From: Bedellia somnulentella
Lineage: Eukaryota > Arthropoda > Insecta > Lepidoptera > Bedelliidae
Direction of reading: 5' to 3'
Assembly (NCBI GenBank): GCA_963576735.1
Contig: OY755186.1
Span: forward strand, 15,115,970-15,179,969
Length of the DNA: 64,000 nucleotides
The notes under the pieces are model-generated. The model ran no database searches and had not been told where the DNA came from. It saw only the letters and a program-made list of their open reading frames with translations. Below are positions 1-10,343 of the stretch, piece by piece. The position numbers and the translations under genes are program-made. Within the stretch, counting starts at the first letter, position 1. Every line of letters begins with the position of its first letter.

Positions 1-190
1 TACAGGGGGTCATCCAGCGCTGCTTTGATTTGGTCCGTCCATCTCATTGGTGATCGACCACGCATTCGGGTGCCCTCTACTCTGCCCTGTACCACCAGTC
101 GCTCGATTGACATGCGCCCGCGTCGAGATATATGTCCGAAGAAGGTTAAGATACGAGCTTGGACTATAGATGATAGGCGCTGTTTACTGA
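1..190 (-). pseudogene. LINE reverse transcriptase C-terminal relic
   Basis: Read on the minus strand, this stretch gives a continuous peptide containing FFGHISRRGRMSIERLVVQG and then RGRSPMRWTDQIKAALDDP. This is the pattern found after the polymerase domain in many insect non-LTR retrotransposons (a W/FFGH block followed by a GRSP-RW block). The fragment runs off the left edge of the window, so its upstream part may be longer. The clade is not determined. No host gene is inferred here. Confidence 0.6.
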
Positions 191-312
191 TAAGTTAAAC
201 AGTTTTAATTAATTAGTTTTTTTGACTTTCCAAAAGGGCCCCAAATTCTAGTGTGCCCAAGGGCCCCAGCCTAGTATAAGACGGCCCTGCATACATACAT
301 ACATATACTCAA

Positions 313-562
313 GCTGTGTAGTGTCGGCTTAGAATAGCACTACCCCATTTCTTCCGGTGGGTGTACGTAAGAGGCGACTAACGGACTTGGGGCTTTTTAT
401 GGGATTTTTGGGCGATGCGGTTGGAGACCCATCACCAACAACCTTTATTCTACCATCTTTTCCCCACTCAACTTCCAAAAGTGGCTGAGGAATTTATAAT
501 TTCTCAGCTCTGGCTACCCCTTTTAGGGATTTAATGCCGTGAGTATATGTATGTATGTATGT
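313..562 (+). repeat. Family B short interspersed repeat, full length
   Basis: This is a near-complete copy of the 245-bp family B repeat. It starts GCTGTGTAGTGTCGGCTTAG, passes through GCGATGCGGTTGGAGACCC and TTCCAAAAGTGGCTGAGG, and ends GTGAGTATATG followed by (TATG)n. It lies tail to tail with an inverted copy immediately to its right. No clear A and B boxes are visible, so a Pol III origin is not shown. Confidence 0.85.
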
Positions 563-797
563 ATATACTCAAGGCTGTAAATCCCTAGAAGGGGTAGCCC
601 GAGCTAAGGAACTAGAAACTCCTCAGCCACTTTCGGAAAGTTGAGTGGGGTAAAGATGGTAAAATAAAGGTTATTGGTAATGGGTCTCCAACTGCTTCGC
701 CCAAAAACATCTCAAAGCCCCAATACCGTTAGTCGCCTCTTACGTACACCCACCGGCAGAAATGGGGTAGTGCTATTTTAAGCCGACACTACACAGC
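563..797 (-). repeat. Family B short interspersed repeat, inverted partner
   Basis: This is a full-length family B copy on the minus strand. It joins the plus-strand copy at 313-562 through a shared (TATG)n tail, so 313-797 is an imperfect inverted repeat of nearly 500 bp. The junction has almost no spacer. It could have formed by insertion of one copy into the tail of the other. Confidence 0.85.
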
Positions 798-1288
798 AAC
801 TAGTTATTAATTAAATGAATATTATATAAATTGTTTTATTAAGACATTTCAATACATAAATAAATTAGCCTGTATGATGTAAAGTTATTTCCCTTATAAT
901 GGTTATTTTTTATTTACTGGCAATACTAATATCGATGACAGCGACAGCCCTTACCGGCCAAGAAAAGATTGTGGATCTGTAGGTACAGTGGCGGCATCTG
1001 TCAGCGGGCTAGGAGCCTATTGCGCGCGGCGCGCGGGCGCGGTTAACGTTAGTCGGTCAATCCAAACTTAAGAGAGAGGTCGCGCGCACGCTCAGACCAG
1101 ATCTTTGTCGCGCTCGCGGGGTGTTTAATTACACCTACTTTGTTGTTTGTACCTATCACAGTCCCGATATTAAAAATATAAGATCATATTTCTCGGCGTG
1201 TATTATAGGTACTGTCTATTAACCTTCTTTCTTAAAGAAAATTACTTTTGTTCAGTAACAACATCACTGATTCTTTGTTTTTAGAAAA
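798..1288. other. Intergenic stretch with a CpG-rich patch
   Basis: Positions 798-960 are AT-rich with no feature. Positions 1015-1130 are strikingly GC- and CpG-rich for this window (GCGCGCGGCGCGCGGGCGCG, then CGCGCGCACGCTCAGACC). The patch ends about 160 bp before the start of a short conserved-looking reading frame at 1289. It could be a promoter or a first exon, but no motif proves this. Confidence 0.4.
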
Positions 1289-1573
1289 ATGATCAAAATA
1301 GTGGCTACACGTTGCAGAGGTCGGGTCGAGCTGCCGACTGTGCCTGGCTCCTGGGAAACTAGTGGAAAGTTGCGCTGGCCCAAAAGGAATGGCGATGTAC
1401 TTTCAAAAAATGCTAATGTTGTCCCCCAACGAGACTGGGGGACAATTGACTGCATTTTGAAGTGATCAGGCTTTCTTTCATATGAAGAAGCCGAAGCTGA
1501 ATTAAATAGAATGTCAGATCGAACAGATACCGAAGACACTGATGTTGAAGAAAGACAGCAAGCAGTGAGATAA
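1289..1573 (+). pseudogene. Possible DUF4806-type N-terminal exon with an in-frame stop
   Basis: From ATG 1289 a 94-codon frame runs to TAA 1571-1573, broken only by TGA at 1463-1465. It is preceded by a pyrimidine-rich stretch ending in AG (TTTGTTTTTAG), as at a 3' splice site. The peptide contains VELPTVPGSWETSGKLRWPK, then SYEEAEAELNRMSDRTDTED. The WPK block and the acidic TDTED tail resemble the N-terminus of arthropod DUF4806 proteins, many of them transposon-linked; this is a recollection of family style, not a search result. The TGA may be a mutation or the exon may splice before it. The frame is convergent with the transposase-like gene at 2210-4160. Confidence 0.3.
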
Positions 1574-2209
1574 ATTTCGATGCGTTCCACTTCCAAGCCC
1601 CATCCCCTCCCATGCTAAGTTAGATCATGTAAGCTCTCGGGCTTTTTGTATGGGAGGCTGAAAATTATTTTTTCGTTTCCGTATCCATGTGTTATTGAAA
1701 AAAAATATCAGTTTTATGTGTAGGTTCTTTCCTTAAAGAAAAAGTCACAATACACATTGTTTTACATAAATTAGTGTCAAAGATTTTCAAATGTTAATAA
1801 TTTCTAATAAAACACATACATATTTCATTTCAAGTTTGATTTTATTTTTTAAAATCCCTCACTTAGTTTAGTTAATTATTACAACACAAAAGTTTTCCTA
1901 GAACATAATTGTTGTTTCATTACAAGTAAGCGGTGTGAGTAGCTGTGTGTGTGATTTGTGTGAGTAGGTACCTATGTGTTGATGTGTTTGTATTTGTGTA
2001 GGTGCGCGTGTGTGTGTTTCGTGTGACTGAGTAACTATTATTTTGCCGTATGTAATAAAGGAACAAAATAAATTTCGTCTTTATGTGCCGTAGCTACTAA
2101 TTTGTAACTGACTTTATTAAAATTTACATTAACTGTTATGCGGTTGTCATCAGATAAACTTGCTTTAAATATATTAAGATAAGATGACTTTATAGGTATT
2201 TGAAAAACG
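1574..2209. other. AT-rich intergenic stretch between convergent frames
   Basis: No gene is seen. Positions 1925-2030 are a degenerate TG-rich tract (GTGTGTGTGATTTGTGTGAG and similar). Positions 1806-1812 carry an AATAAA-like signal (TAATAAAAC) that could end the plus-strand frame. Confidence 0.4.
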
Positions 2210-4160
2210 TCAGACAAGTTTTCGATTTTGTTCTTCTATAATCTGGCCATCTGTAGTCATCAAGTATTTATCTTGCGATTTTTGTGAAATTATGAATGTC
2301 TCAAACTCTACTATTTTCTTATGTCTACTTTTTGTTACAATCGGAAATTTAGTTTGACTACCATCTTTTAAATGACTATGTTCACTGCATTCTGACAGTC
2401 TTTTTGCTACTTGCATTAACGGCTTATTTCCATTTCTTAACATCATTTTTATGACATGAAGCTTATTTTCAAATGGGTACGAATTAAATGTATTTAGAGG
2501 TCCAAATTTACGGACTTCATCAGTTACATGTACTAAGTTATGAATATTGCTTGTAATATAGTTGCCGTAAAAGTTTTTGAAGTTTTCTACAAAGTGCAAT
2601 GCTAATTCATGAGATAAATCTAGTAGTGACCTGTATTTTTGGCAAGAACAAATAGTAATTGCACAGAAAAGACATAAAAAATGTTCATATGATTCTTTTG
2701 ACATCACGTCTGGAAGAATTACAATGCTCAAGTAATAAAAAAAAGATCTAAATTCTACTGCTTTCCAATGAAGAAGCTCATCTAACCCCCGCACGCATCT
2801 ATGTATTTCAGAAGGAAGTTTACAAGTAAGTAAAAAATGCGTGACTTTCTCCGTATCATGTGCTCTCCACTTTGTTAGCAGCTTGGGAAAATTACCATCG
2901 CGCCACCCAACGAGCAACCGTTTCATTACACCTAAATCCACAAGATGCAATGAATCAGAAACCGGGAAGTCTTCGATCATATCAATAGGTAATTTTAAGA
3001 GGGGGGTGTCTGTTTTATGATGATTTCCATAGCTTTTCATTCTAAAACCTTCGTTGTTTCTCTTAGGGCTTCTTGAGTTTGGAAACACAACTGTATGGGT
3101 CTGATGTGAGTATTCACCTACTGTTGTACATTTTAGACAGCCATGCTTGGAGTTGAAATTGGAAACACCTGGAAATAAATGTTAACGTTAAATACAGCTG
3201 ATAGGTATGCATGCATATGTAAAGTTATGACAATAAGTTACTAATAAAAATACCTTTTATAAATGCCCTTGCAGGAGAATCACAAATAAAGCACCTTATT
3301 TTGATAGCTACTGTTAATACTGTGCCTTCTTTAATTATCTGCAATCCATTTTCTAGTAAAGTTTCCATTTCAGTGACAAAATCTTCTAAATATAAATTTA
3401 AACTCTTCGGTTTACCAGATCCATAATAAACACCAGCAACGATTGGCTGTAGATCAGTTTTTTCATTTATATTGCAAAGAATAGGCCAAAATTCATTTTT
3501 GGAACTTTTAAAAATTGGCAATCCATCAAAATTTACATTTAAATTAATGGTATTTGGAACATTTAGGCAAGTACTCAAAATATTTTGCAATGGTTTAGTG
3601 AGGCCGTTATGCCAGTATTCTCCTCCACCTTCAATATTTTTAATCATTATTTGTCTAGGTGTCTGCAATAAAGTTCTAGGATCTGTCGGTAAAATTCCAG
3701 GAAATCTATGATTAATCACACCCAGTAAATCTTTTACAGCCGCTTGCGATATATTTTTATTTACTGCCCAGTCTCTGAGGTTACTTCGAAAATCTATATT
3801 TTTATTAAATTCTGACACGTTTTCTGCTGAACTACTCGAACTTGAATCGGTGTCCTCAATATATAAATCGTCATTTTTATCTAATATCTGTGATGTAGAT
3901 GTAAAATTACGAGATACGGATACGGAACCCTCTTGAACTGGTTGACTTGTGCTTGGATCCGTATTGTAATTTGCATTAGCTGCCAAACTCGTTTCTGCTT
4001 CTGTACAGATATTGTTTTTTATTTTTAGATACTCCCTTAAACACTTCCTTCTTATTCCTCCTGTCCTTTTTCTTTTTCTCCATGAATTTGAGTCATTTTT
4101 ACACGTTTCACTATGACGACATCTTGTCATTACTTTATAACATACTCGTAAGTTTGCCAT
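2210..4160 (-). CDS. tnp2/CACTA-like transposase-derived protein, two exons, intact
   Basis: Exon 1 spans 4160-3254 and exon 2 spans 3168-2210. The 85-bp intron has GT at 3253-3252 and AG at 3170-3169, and the join preserves frame, giving 621 codons plus stop. The N-terminus has several Cys and His residues (CYKVMTRCRHSETCKND) followed by a basic run, as in a DNA-binding module. A serine- and acid-rich linker follows. The core contains NFDGLPIFKSSKNEFWPIL and CDSPARAFIKG, then across the intron SKHGCLKCTTVGEY (a CxxC pair) and FPVSDSLHLVDLGVMKRL. These blocks characterise insect and cnidarian proteins related to tnp2 of CACTA/EnSpm elements; catalytic roles for the aspartates are inferred. 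No terminal inverted repeats were found by eye, so this is either a transposon gene with unseen ends or a domesticated copy. It may lie in an upstream intron of the SLC22 gene. Confidence 0.7.
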
Positions 4161-4715
4161 TCTTGCATAAAATCATTGTATTTCTTCAATAACCAGTTAT
4201 TAGATACATAAACATCTATTATTCATAATATTTACCACTTTGAGCTACACATAAATGTATTAGTGCGCTTCTCTCGCTATAAGATTGTCATAAGATCGTA
4301 GTCATCTTCATTTATGCAGTAGTTAGTTGCTTAAATGCTAAAAAAGAAGTCAATATCCATATTCTGAATAAATGAGTACGATTTGACGGGTTGTGCAGCT
4401 TAAAGAAACCAAACAATAAAATATTCAGAATTAGGCTGTATAATTGAAATATTAAGCAAAGTTGTACAGCATAAAGCTGAATTTTCAGCTGTTATGTAGC
4501 TACTAGCTGTTTCATTCACTTTTATTTGAATATCGTTAACATAACAGTAGCATTTATTATTGTTATTAAGATTTTTAAAAATATACCAATTTTATGCAGA
4601 ACTTATCAAGCTTTCAGTGTAATTAAAGTTTAAATAATATATTATTCAAGATCAAGCTATCACGTCAGCTGTTTTAAAGATGTAATGAAACTATTAACTG
4701 CCAATCGGTGCTTAA
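4161..4715. other. AT-rich stretch upstream of the SLC22 exon
   Basis: No gene or recognisable repeat is seen. The sequence includes the 5' flank of the minus-strand transposase-like gene. It should also hold the splice acceptor for the SLC22 frame, but there is no AG between about 4680 and the start of the conserved frame. Confidence 0.35.
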
Positions 4716-4736
4716 TTTTGCTATTATCTGGCTTAT

Positions 4737-6404
4737 GTGTTGCTTGGGATTTACCTTGGTGAATCTCTGTTTGCTTTAATAGCCATGTACGTAAACGATT
4801 GGAGAAATCTCATTCGAATTATATATACCCCACCACTCTTCTTCTTACTATACATTTACCTTTTAAGAGAGAGTCCGAGATGGCAAATATTGAACGGTAA
4901 AATAGATGATGCTAAAAAAAATCTAAAAGAAATAGCTAAACTAAACAAAATTAATATACCAGATAAAGATATAGATTGTTTGGATGAAGTAGAACTAAAG
5001 AAAAAGTTTAATATTGGTGCTGGTCAGGCAAAGGGGGAGAGTGTTCTCGAAGTATTTAAATCTTTGGAGCTGATGAAGAGGGTGTTAGTTGGATTCTCAA
5101 GTCGTTTCACTGCCAGCTTCGTCTACTACGGGTTGATGGTGAACTCTGTTTGGCTGCCAGGAAACAAATATACAAACTTCATGCTAGCTACTTTAATGTC
5201 GTATCCTGGAGAGTTGGCCGCGATGTATCTGATGAATAAGTACGGAAGGAAGAAACCATTAATGGTTGGGTATTTCTTGAGTGGCGTACTTTGTGTTGCT
5301 TCTGCCTATGCGCCTCAAGGTAATGATATTCGTTTACTAAATGATCATTAAACTTTTAATTTTATAAAGTGTATCTACAAGAATGTGGAACATCATATTT
5401 ACTTTTTGATCGCCCTTTTGTACGAGCATGGTAAACCTTTCATGCTTCATTAACAGTCATTCATCTTCTCACACGAACCCACTGGCTACCTATGTCTTGC
5501 GATTATTAGGCCTGCATGAGCCGTGACAAAAAAGGAAACTATATTGTATTTAACCATAAATCTGCTGTCTTTTTTTTCAGACAAACCATGGGTCATAATA
5601 CTATTATTCCTATTTGGCAAGATGATTATCGCAGCCTGTTTCACGGGCGCTGTCACGTATGTCATGGAGCTATTTCCGACCAGCATCAGAGGATCAACAC
5701 TAGGACTCTGTGCTCTGGCGTCCAGAGTTGGTAGCATGTTGGCACCACTTACTCCAATGCTGGTAACTAAACATTCTGATTTATTAATTAGACTTTGTTG
5801 TGCATGAATACTTATGTAGGGATTATTATACTTACTTTACTTGAATACTTGATTGATTAGGATTCTGATTTATTTTAACTACTTGCATACCTGTATTAAA
5901 AAACCCATTTTATTGTGTGTTTATTGCCTCTAAAATATAATAATAATGGTTTTCCCTATTGCAACGGTTCGTACTTTAGAGGAAGTCTTTTATGTGGTGA
6001 GGAATCGAATGCTAACCACATAAATGATATATCAAGAAATCCCACTCATAAGAGTACTTTAAAATTGACAGGCAACATTTCATGACATAGCTAAATAGTA
6101 AATTAAGGGGCAAGACATACAGAAAATTTTACTTTGTGTGAAAAATTATCGAAAGGGCGCGCCTTTAGCGACGCGTCCCCGTCATACATATTTTCTGTGT
6201 GTCTTGCCCCTTATAAATAACTTTCTTTCGTAGCTCTTCATATCACCAATATTACCGTCGCTATGTTTCGGAGCTTCCGCCGTGATATCGGCGATGCTGC
6301 TCACTTTAACTGCAGAGACTAAAGGGGCGCCACTGATGGACACCATCGACCAACTTAAGCAGGATACAAAGGAACTGAACAAGAGTTATAATACATATTT
6401 ATAA
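4737..6404 (+). CDS. SLC22-type organic solute transporter, 3' portion (three exons)
   Basis: Exons are about 4716/4737-5319, 5581-5762 and 6234-6404, joined in frame with GT-AG introns; 4737 is only the first possible start in the frame, not a real initiator. About 311 residues are encoded, the C-terminal half or more of a normally ~550-residue major facilitator protein of the plasma membrane. Family signatures are LLRESPRWQI after the sixth-segment region, MNKYGRKKPLMVGY in the loop before a late helix, ELFPTSIRGSTLGL, and the C-terminal AETKGAPLMDTI. Hydrophobic helices separate these blocks. The substrate cannot be told; relatives move organic cations, anions or carnitine. The open frame is closed upstream by TAA 4713-4715 and no AG acceptor is visible before the first conserved residues. 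The 5' exons are therefore either missing (pseudogene) or use an unusual junction. Confidence 0.7.
6104..6213. mobile_element. 110-bp palindromic MITE in the last SLC22 intron
   Basis: The ends are TAAGGGGCAAGACATACAGA and its inverted partner TCTGTGTGTCTTGCCCCTTA, with a GC-rich centre (GGGCGCGCCTTTAGCGACGCG). TAA and TTA at the edges may be the target duplication or part of the ends. The element stops 20 bp before the exon at 6234, so the retained pyrimidine tract (CTTTCTTTCGTAG) is all that separates it from the acceptor. Confidence 0.75.
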
Positions 6405-6986
6405 CAGACGAATAAAAGATAATTAACTTGAACAAAATCTTTTTTGTTATCCAAACACATTTGTTTTCTTATGGATTACCAGACTAAAGATTACGACTCC
6501 GTAAGATCTATTGGCAAACCTTTGTCTATAGTTATATCTGTCAATCCTTTTAATCATCAACAATAACCATGACTGTTTATCTGCTATCTGTATGTATGTA
6601 TCTCTCTCCGTATAAAACTTTTTAGATACACGTTACGTTTGCATTTAAGTCTGAATAGCCTAACGAGTAGTATGTCAATGTCCAAAATGACCCGAATGGC
6701 AGTGCATTATAGGCAGACATAGAATTAACACTAGAAAGACGAGAGCAGTCATTTCACTGCAATTTGAATTTAAATGATGAATAATTCACAATGTATTTGA
6801 CTTATCGTATTGAAAATTTGTGACTTTTATTAATATTAGTAGTTAAATGAAACTATGTATGAAAATAATTCACATTGCTTTTGTTTATTATTTAAAATCT
6901 TGATATACTGACAAAGCTGGCGGCAGTCATTTGACGGTTGAGATACGATAAGTATTTATAATTGTTATATTAGTGAGTAGAATATT

Positions 6987-7212
6987 GCCGTGTAGTGCCG
7001 GCTTAGAATGTCGCTACCCCTTTCTACCCACGGGTGTCGTAAGAGGCGACTAAGGGTATTGGGGCTTTTTATTGGATTTTTGTGCGATGCGGTTGGAGAC
7101 CCATCACCAAAAACCTTTATTTTACCATCTTTTCTCCACTCAACTTCCAAAAGTGACTGAGGAATTTATAATTCCTTGGGAATTATAGCCGTGAGTATAT
7201 GTGTGATATGTG
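6987..7212 (+). repeat. Family B repeat, near full length
   Basis: The copy runs from GTGTAGTGCCGGCTTAG to GCCGTGAGTATATG with only a short TATG tail. It sits inside the piggyBac-like relic, so it inserted after that element arrived. Confidence 0.8.
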
Positions 7213-7517
7213 ATGTAGAACATAAATTAGGTATGTTTATCAGTTGTTTGTATTTTTTTGTTTATATATTTAAGGCACAATAACAGCATTATAACTTATA
7301 ACATAAATTGGATTAACATTTATTTTAAAGTCCTGTTCAGTTTAATGACAACAACAGTGCACCCAGCATTGACAATATTATAACTTAAAGTTACAACTAA
7401 AAATACCTAGTCAGTGCTTAAATACTGTCACTGGCCATTTATTTTAAAAATAGAAAACCTAGACAAAAATATGAAATGGTGTTCGATTTTCATATTTTTT
7501 TTAATACTAATCTGCTA

Positions 7518-7887
7518 CCGTGATAGCCCAGTGGGTAGAACACTCGGTTATCGTGCAAACGACTAGTGTTCAAATCCTGGATCGGGCCTACACCAATTTG
7601 TCTTTTCTAAAGACATATGTGTGGTTAATTTATCATGGTTGTTAACGGTGAGGGAAAACATCGTGAGGAAACCCACATGGCTCAGTTGTACTTAGTCCTG
7701 TGACAGTGTATTCGTAGAAAACGGCGATAGGCCTGCCCCCTATCACGTGAGTACACTGTCCATGCCAAACGTGGGTACTCTGAACTTTTACTACTTACTT
7801 ACTAATACTTCTGAATGTTCAGAAGTATTAGTACCTCTGCCAACCCCTTCGGGGATATTCGGCGTGAACGGTTATATTATGTTATGT
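7518..7887 (+). mobile_element. Family A tRNA-headed SINE with 13-bp target duplication
   Basis: The head contains an A-box-like TAGCCCAGTGGGTAGAAC and a B-box-like GTTCAAATCCTGG at tRNA spacing, so Pol III transcription is expected. The body has CACGTG-bearing segments, and the 3' end is CCCCTTCGGGGATATTCGGCG followed by TTATG repeats. The 13-bp duplication TACTAATCTGCTA flanks it at 7505-7517 and 7888-7900, proof of target-primed insertion. Confidence 0.85.
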
Positions 7888-7914
7888 TACTAATCTGCTA
7901 AACCACAATTACAT

Positions 7915-8300
7915 TCATTATTTTTTACGATGGATTAGACCCGCAAAGAGAACTGAGGAACAGTACAATACATTGTACATTGCGTCTTTGCGGCCGTCGT
8001 CCATCAAAGACAATATTCAACTTGCTTTAAAAATAAAAAATCAAGATGAGGTTCGTATACCGTACCATCAAGAAGTACAATGAAACCTATAGTGTCAATG
8101 ACGAGAAAAGAACTGGCGGACTTCGTTCCGTTAGGACTCCAGGGGTGATCAAAGCAATCAATGCGCGTGCGGCCTAAACCTCACAAAAGCAACCTAAAGT
8201 CATCATTGACTAAAGCAGTGACCAATATCGACATGAATATGGGCCGTGCTGCTATTGAAGACTGGCCGCGAAGATTGAAGGCTTTTGGGAAAATAGGTGG
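7915..8300 (+). pseudogene. mariner/Tc1-like transposase N-terminal relic
   Basis: A plus-strand frame near 8045-8175 reads RFVYRTIKKYNETYSVNDEK, then RTGGLRSVRTPGVIKAINAR. This is the helix-turn-helix region of a mariner-type transposase, with the linker preceding its second DNA-binding helix set. The catalytic domain is absent and the frame closes after about 44 codons. The flanking sequence keeps remnants of further coding (NIDMNMGRAAIEDWP). Confidence 0.6.
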
Positions 8301-8324
8301 CAACTGTTTTAAATAATGGTATAT

Positions 8325-9665
8325 ACTATGGTTAGTTAGGTAGGTATTTGTGTAGTATAAAGCTAATCGAATGCAGGCCCGGACGACGCGTAGCGTCGAA
8401 TTATAAAATTAAAAATATATATATTTATATGTTAGAGTCATAATGAAATCGTCTAGGTACGCATGGTGAGAATAAGGCTTTCAAGGAGTGTCAAAGTGGC
8501 ATAAAATATGTAAAATATGAAATTTCTGAAAATGAAAAATAGGGTTGGATAGGTAAACAATTTCAATATTTATAATTGAAACAACTTTTGATTTTCGGAT
8601 ATTTTAATCGCGTATTATTACATTATTTTTAAAAAGCCCGACGTTTCGAAAACTTTTCAGTTATCATGGTCACAGGAAGACTGAGGTGTTATTTGTCATT
8701 ATACAGTACTATAAAATTATTAATACTAACTACCTTCACAAAATTAATAATTTTATAGTACTGTATAATGACAAATAACACCTCAGTCTTCCCGTGACCA
8801 TGATAACTAAAAAGTTTTCGAAACGTCGGGCTTTTTAAAAATAATGTAATAATACGCGATTAAAATATCCGAAAATCAAAAGTTCTTTCAATTATAATGT
8901 GCAATCGTGAAAATCTTAGAAAATACTATAATTTCAATATTTATCCTTTTTTATTTTTCCCTATCCACCCCTATTTTTTTATTTCAGGAATTTCATATTT
9001 TTAAATTCTTTATGCCACTTTGAAACTCCTCTCATGTAACACATCTTAATTTATTTCAACCCTTTTAAGTTTTTTCCAGACCAACCTAACAATTTTTATA
9101 TTTTTCCATTTTTATTTCCCTACCCAAAACCCTTTTAGGATTTTTCCAGACCAACCGAACGTTTTTAATATTTTTCCAATGTTTTTTTCCCTATCCAACC
9201 CTATTTATCATTTTCAGGAATTTCATATTTTTAATTTTTTTATGCCACTTTGAAACTCCTCTCATGTAACACATCTTAATATATTTCATCCCTTTTAGGA
9301 TTTTTCCAGACCAACCTAACAATTTTTATATTTTTCCATTTTTATTTCCCTTACCAAAACCCTTTTAGGATTTTTCCAGACCAACCGAACAATTTTAATA
9401 TCCCTGTCCACAGGTTTTTCAAATATTTTTATTTTTTTTTCTATCCAACCCTATTTTTTATTTTTAGGAATTTCGTATTTTCAATTTTTTTATGCCGCTT
9501 TGAAACTCCTTGACCATGCGTACCTAGACGATTTCATCATGACTCTATCATAATATTTTTTTGTTTTTTTTTATTTTATTTTTCGACGCTGCGCGTCGTC
9601 CGGGGCTGCATTCGATTAACCTTACTACACTAATACCTAAATACCTACCTAACCTAACCATAGGT
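8325..9665. mobile_element. 1.3-kb foldback element with long inverted arms
   Basis: The left end (CTATGGTTAGTTAGGTAGG, then TCGAATGCAGGCCCGGACGA) is mirrored by the right end (TCGTCCGGGGCTGCATTCGA, then CCTACCTAACCTAACCATAG). The core at 8568-8900 is an almost perfect hairpin with arms of about 160 bp (AAGCCCGACGTTTCGAAAAC against GTTTTCGAAACGTCGGGCTT). The right arm, 8940-9540, is longer than the left. It holds two to three internal copies of a block with TATGCCACTTTGAAACTCCT and TTTTTCCAGACCAAC. No coding frame is present, so mobility would depend on a transposase supplied elsewhere. Confidence 0.75.
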
Positions 9666-9673
9666 TATATTAG

Positions 9674-9900
9674 AATACCGCGACCTCGGGTATACGCCCC
9701 CGTCGCTCTGCCAATTGAGCTACCGTAACAATGGCTGCCAGCGCAAAATTCTTCTATCCTTTGTTTGTTTTACACTTTCAAGTAGTGTTTGCGTTCCCTA
9801 CCTCCGATTTTTTTGCAGCCATTGACACGGTAGCTCAATTGGCAGAGCGACGAGGGCGTATACCCGAGGTCGCGGTTTCGATTCCTGCCTATGTCGAAAT
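9674..9900. repeat. tRNA-like sequence present twice in inverted orientation
   Basis: Minus-strand 9674-9727 and plus-strand 9827-9897 each carry GGTAGCTCAATTGGCAGAGC (A box), GGCGTATACCCGAGGTCGCG and a B-box-like end (GTTTCGATTCCTGCC in the plus copy). They flank about 100 bp that also begins and ends with an inverted ATGGCTGC/GCAGCCAT pair. The anticodon arm does not fold with a standard 7-nt loop, so this is called a SINE-type tRNA derivative (family E) and not a working tRNA gene. Confidence 0.55.
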
Positions 9901-10343
9901 ATTTCTTTCCTTTATTTATTAGAAATTTTAATTTTATAGCCAATTTTGTTTGTAACAGAATTTAAGCACCGACTAGGTTCAACTAAAAATTTGATTAACA
10001 ACTATAATAAAATAACATTAGAATAGACTATGAAAATACCCAATATTAATAGTAAATTACAAACAATAAAATAATAAAATTAAAATATATATTTATATAT
10101 AACGCTCCAATTATATCAAAACATTTGAAAATTTGTATTTAAAAAGACGTTAAATAATGAATAAATGTTATTGATCAATGTTAGTCATAGAAGTTGGTAT
10201 AGTTTCGACTGCCCTTATACATATACTCATACTCATATGATATGTCTATGCCCTTATATGTAGTCGAAAATATTGCAATTAATTTGTGAAAAATGTCAAG
10301 GCTTCAGGATAAAAATATACTTTTAATCTTGCAAAATATTCAT

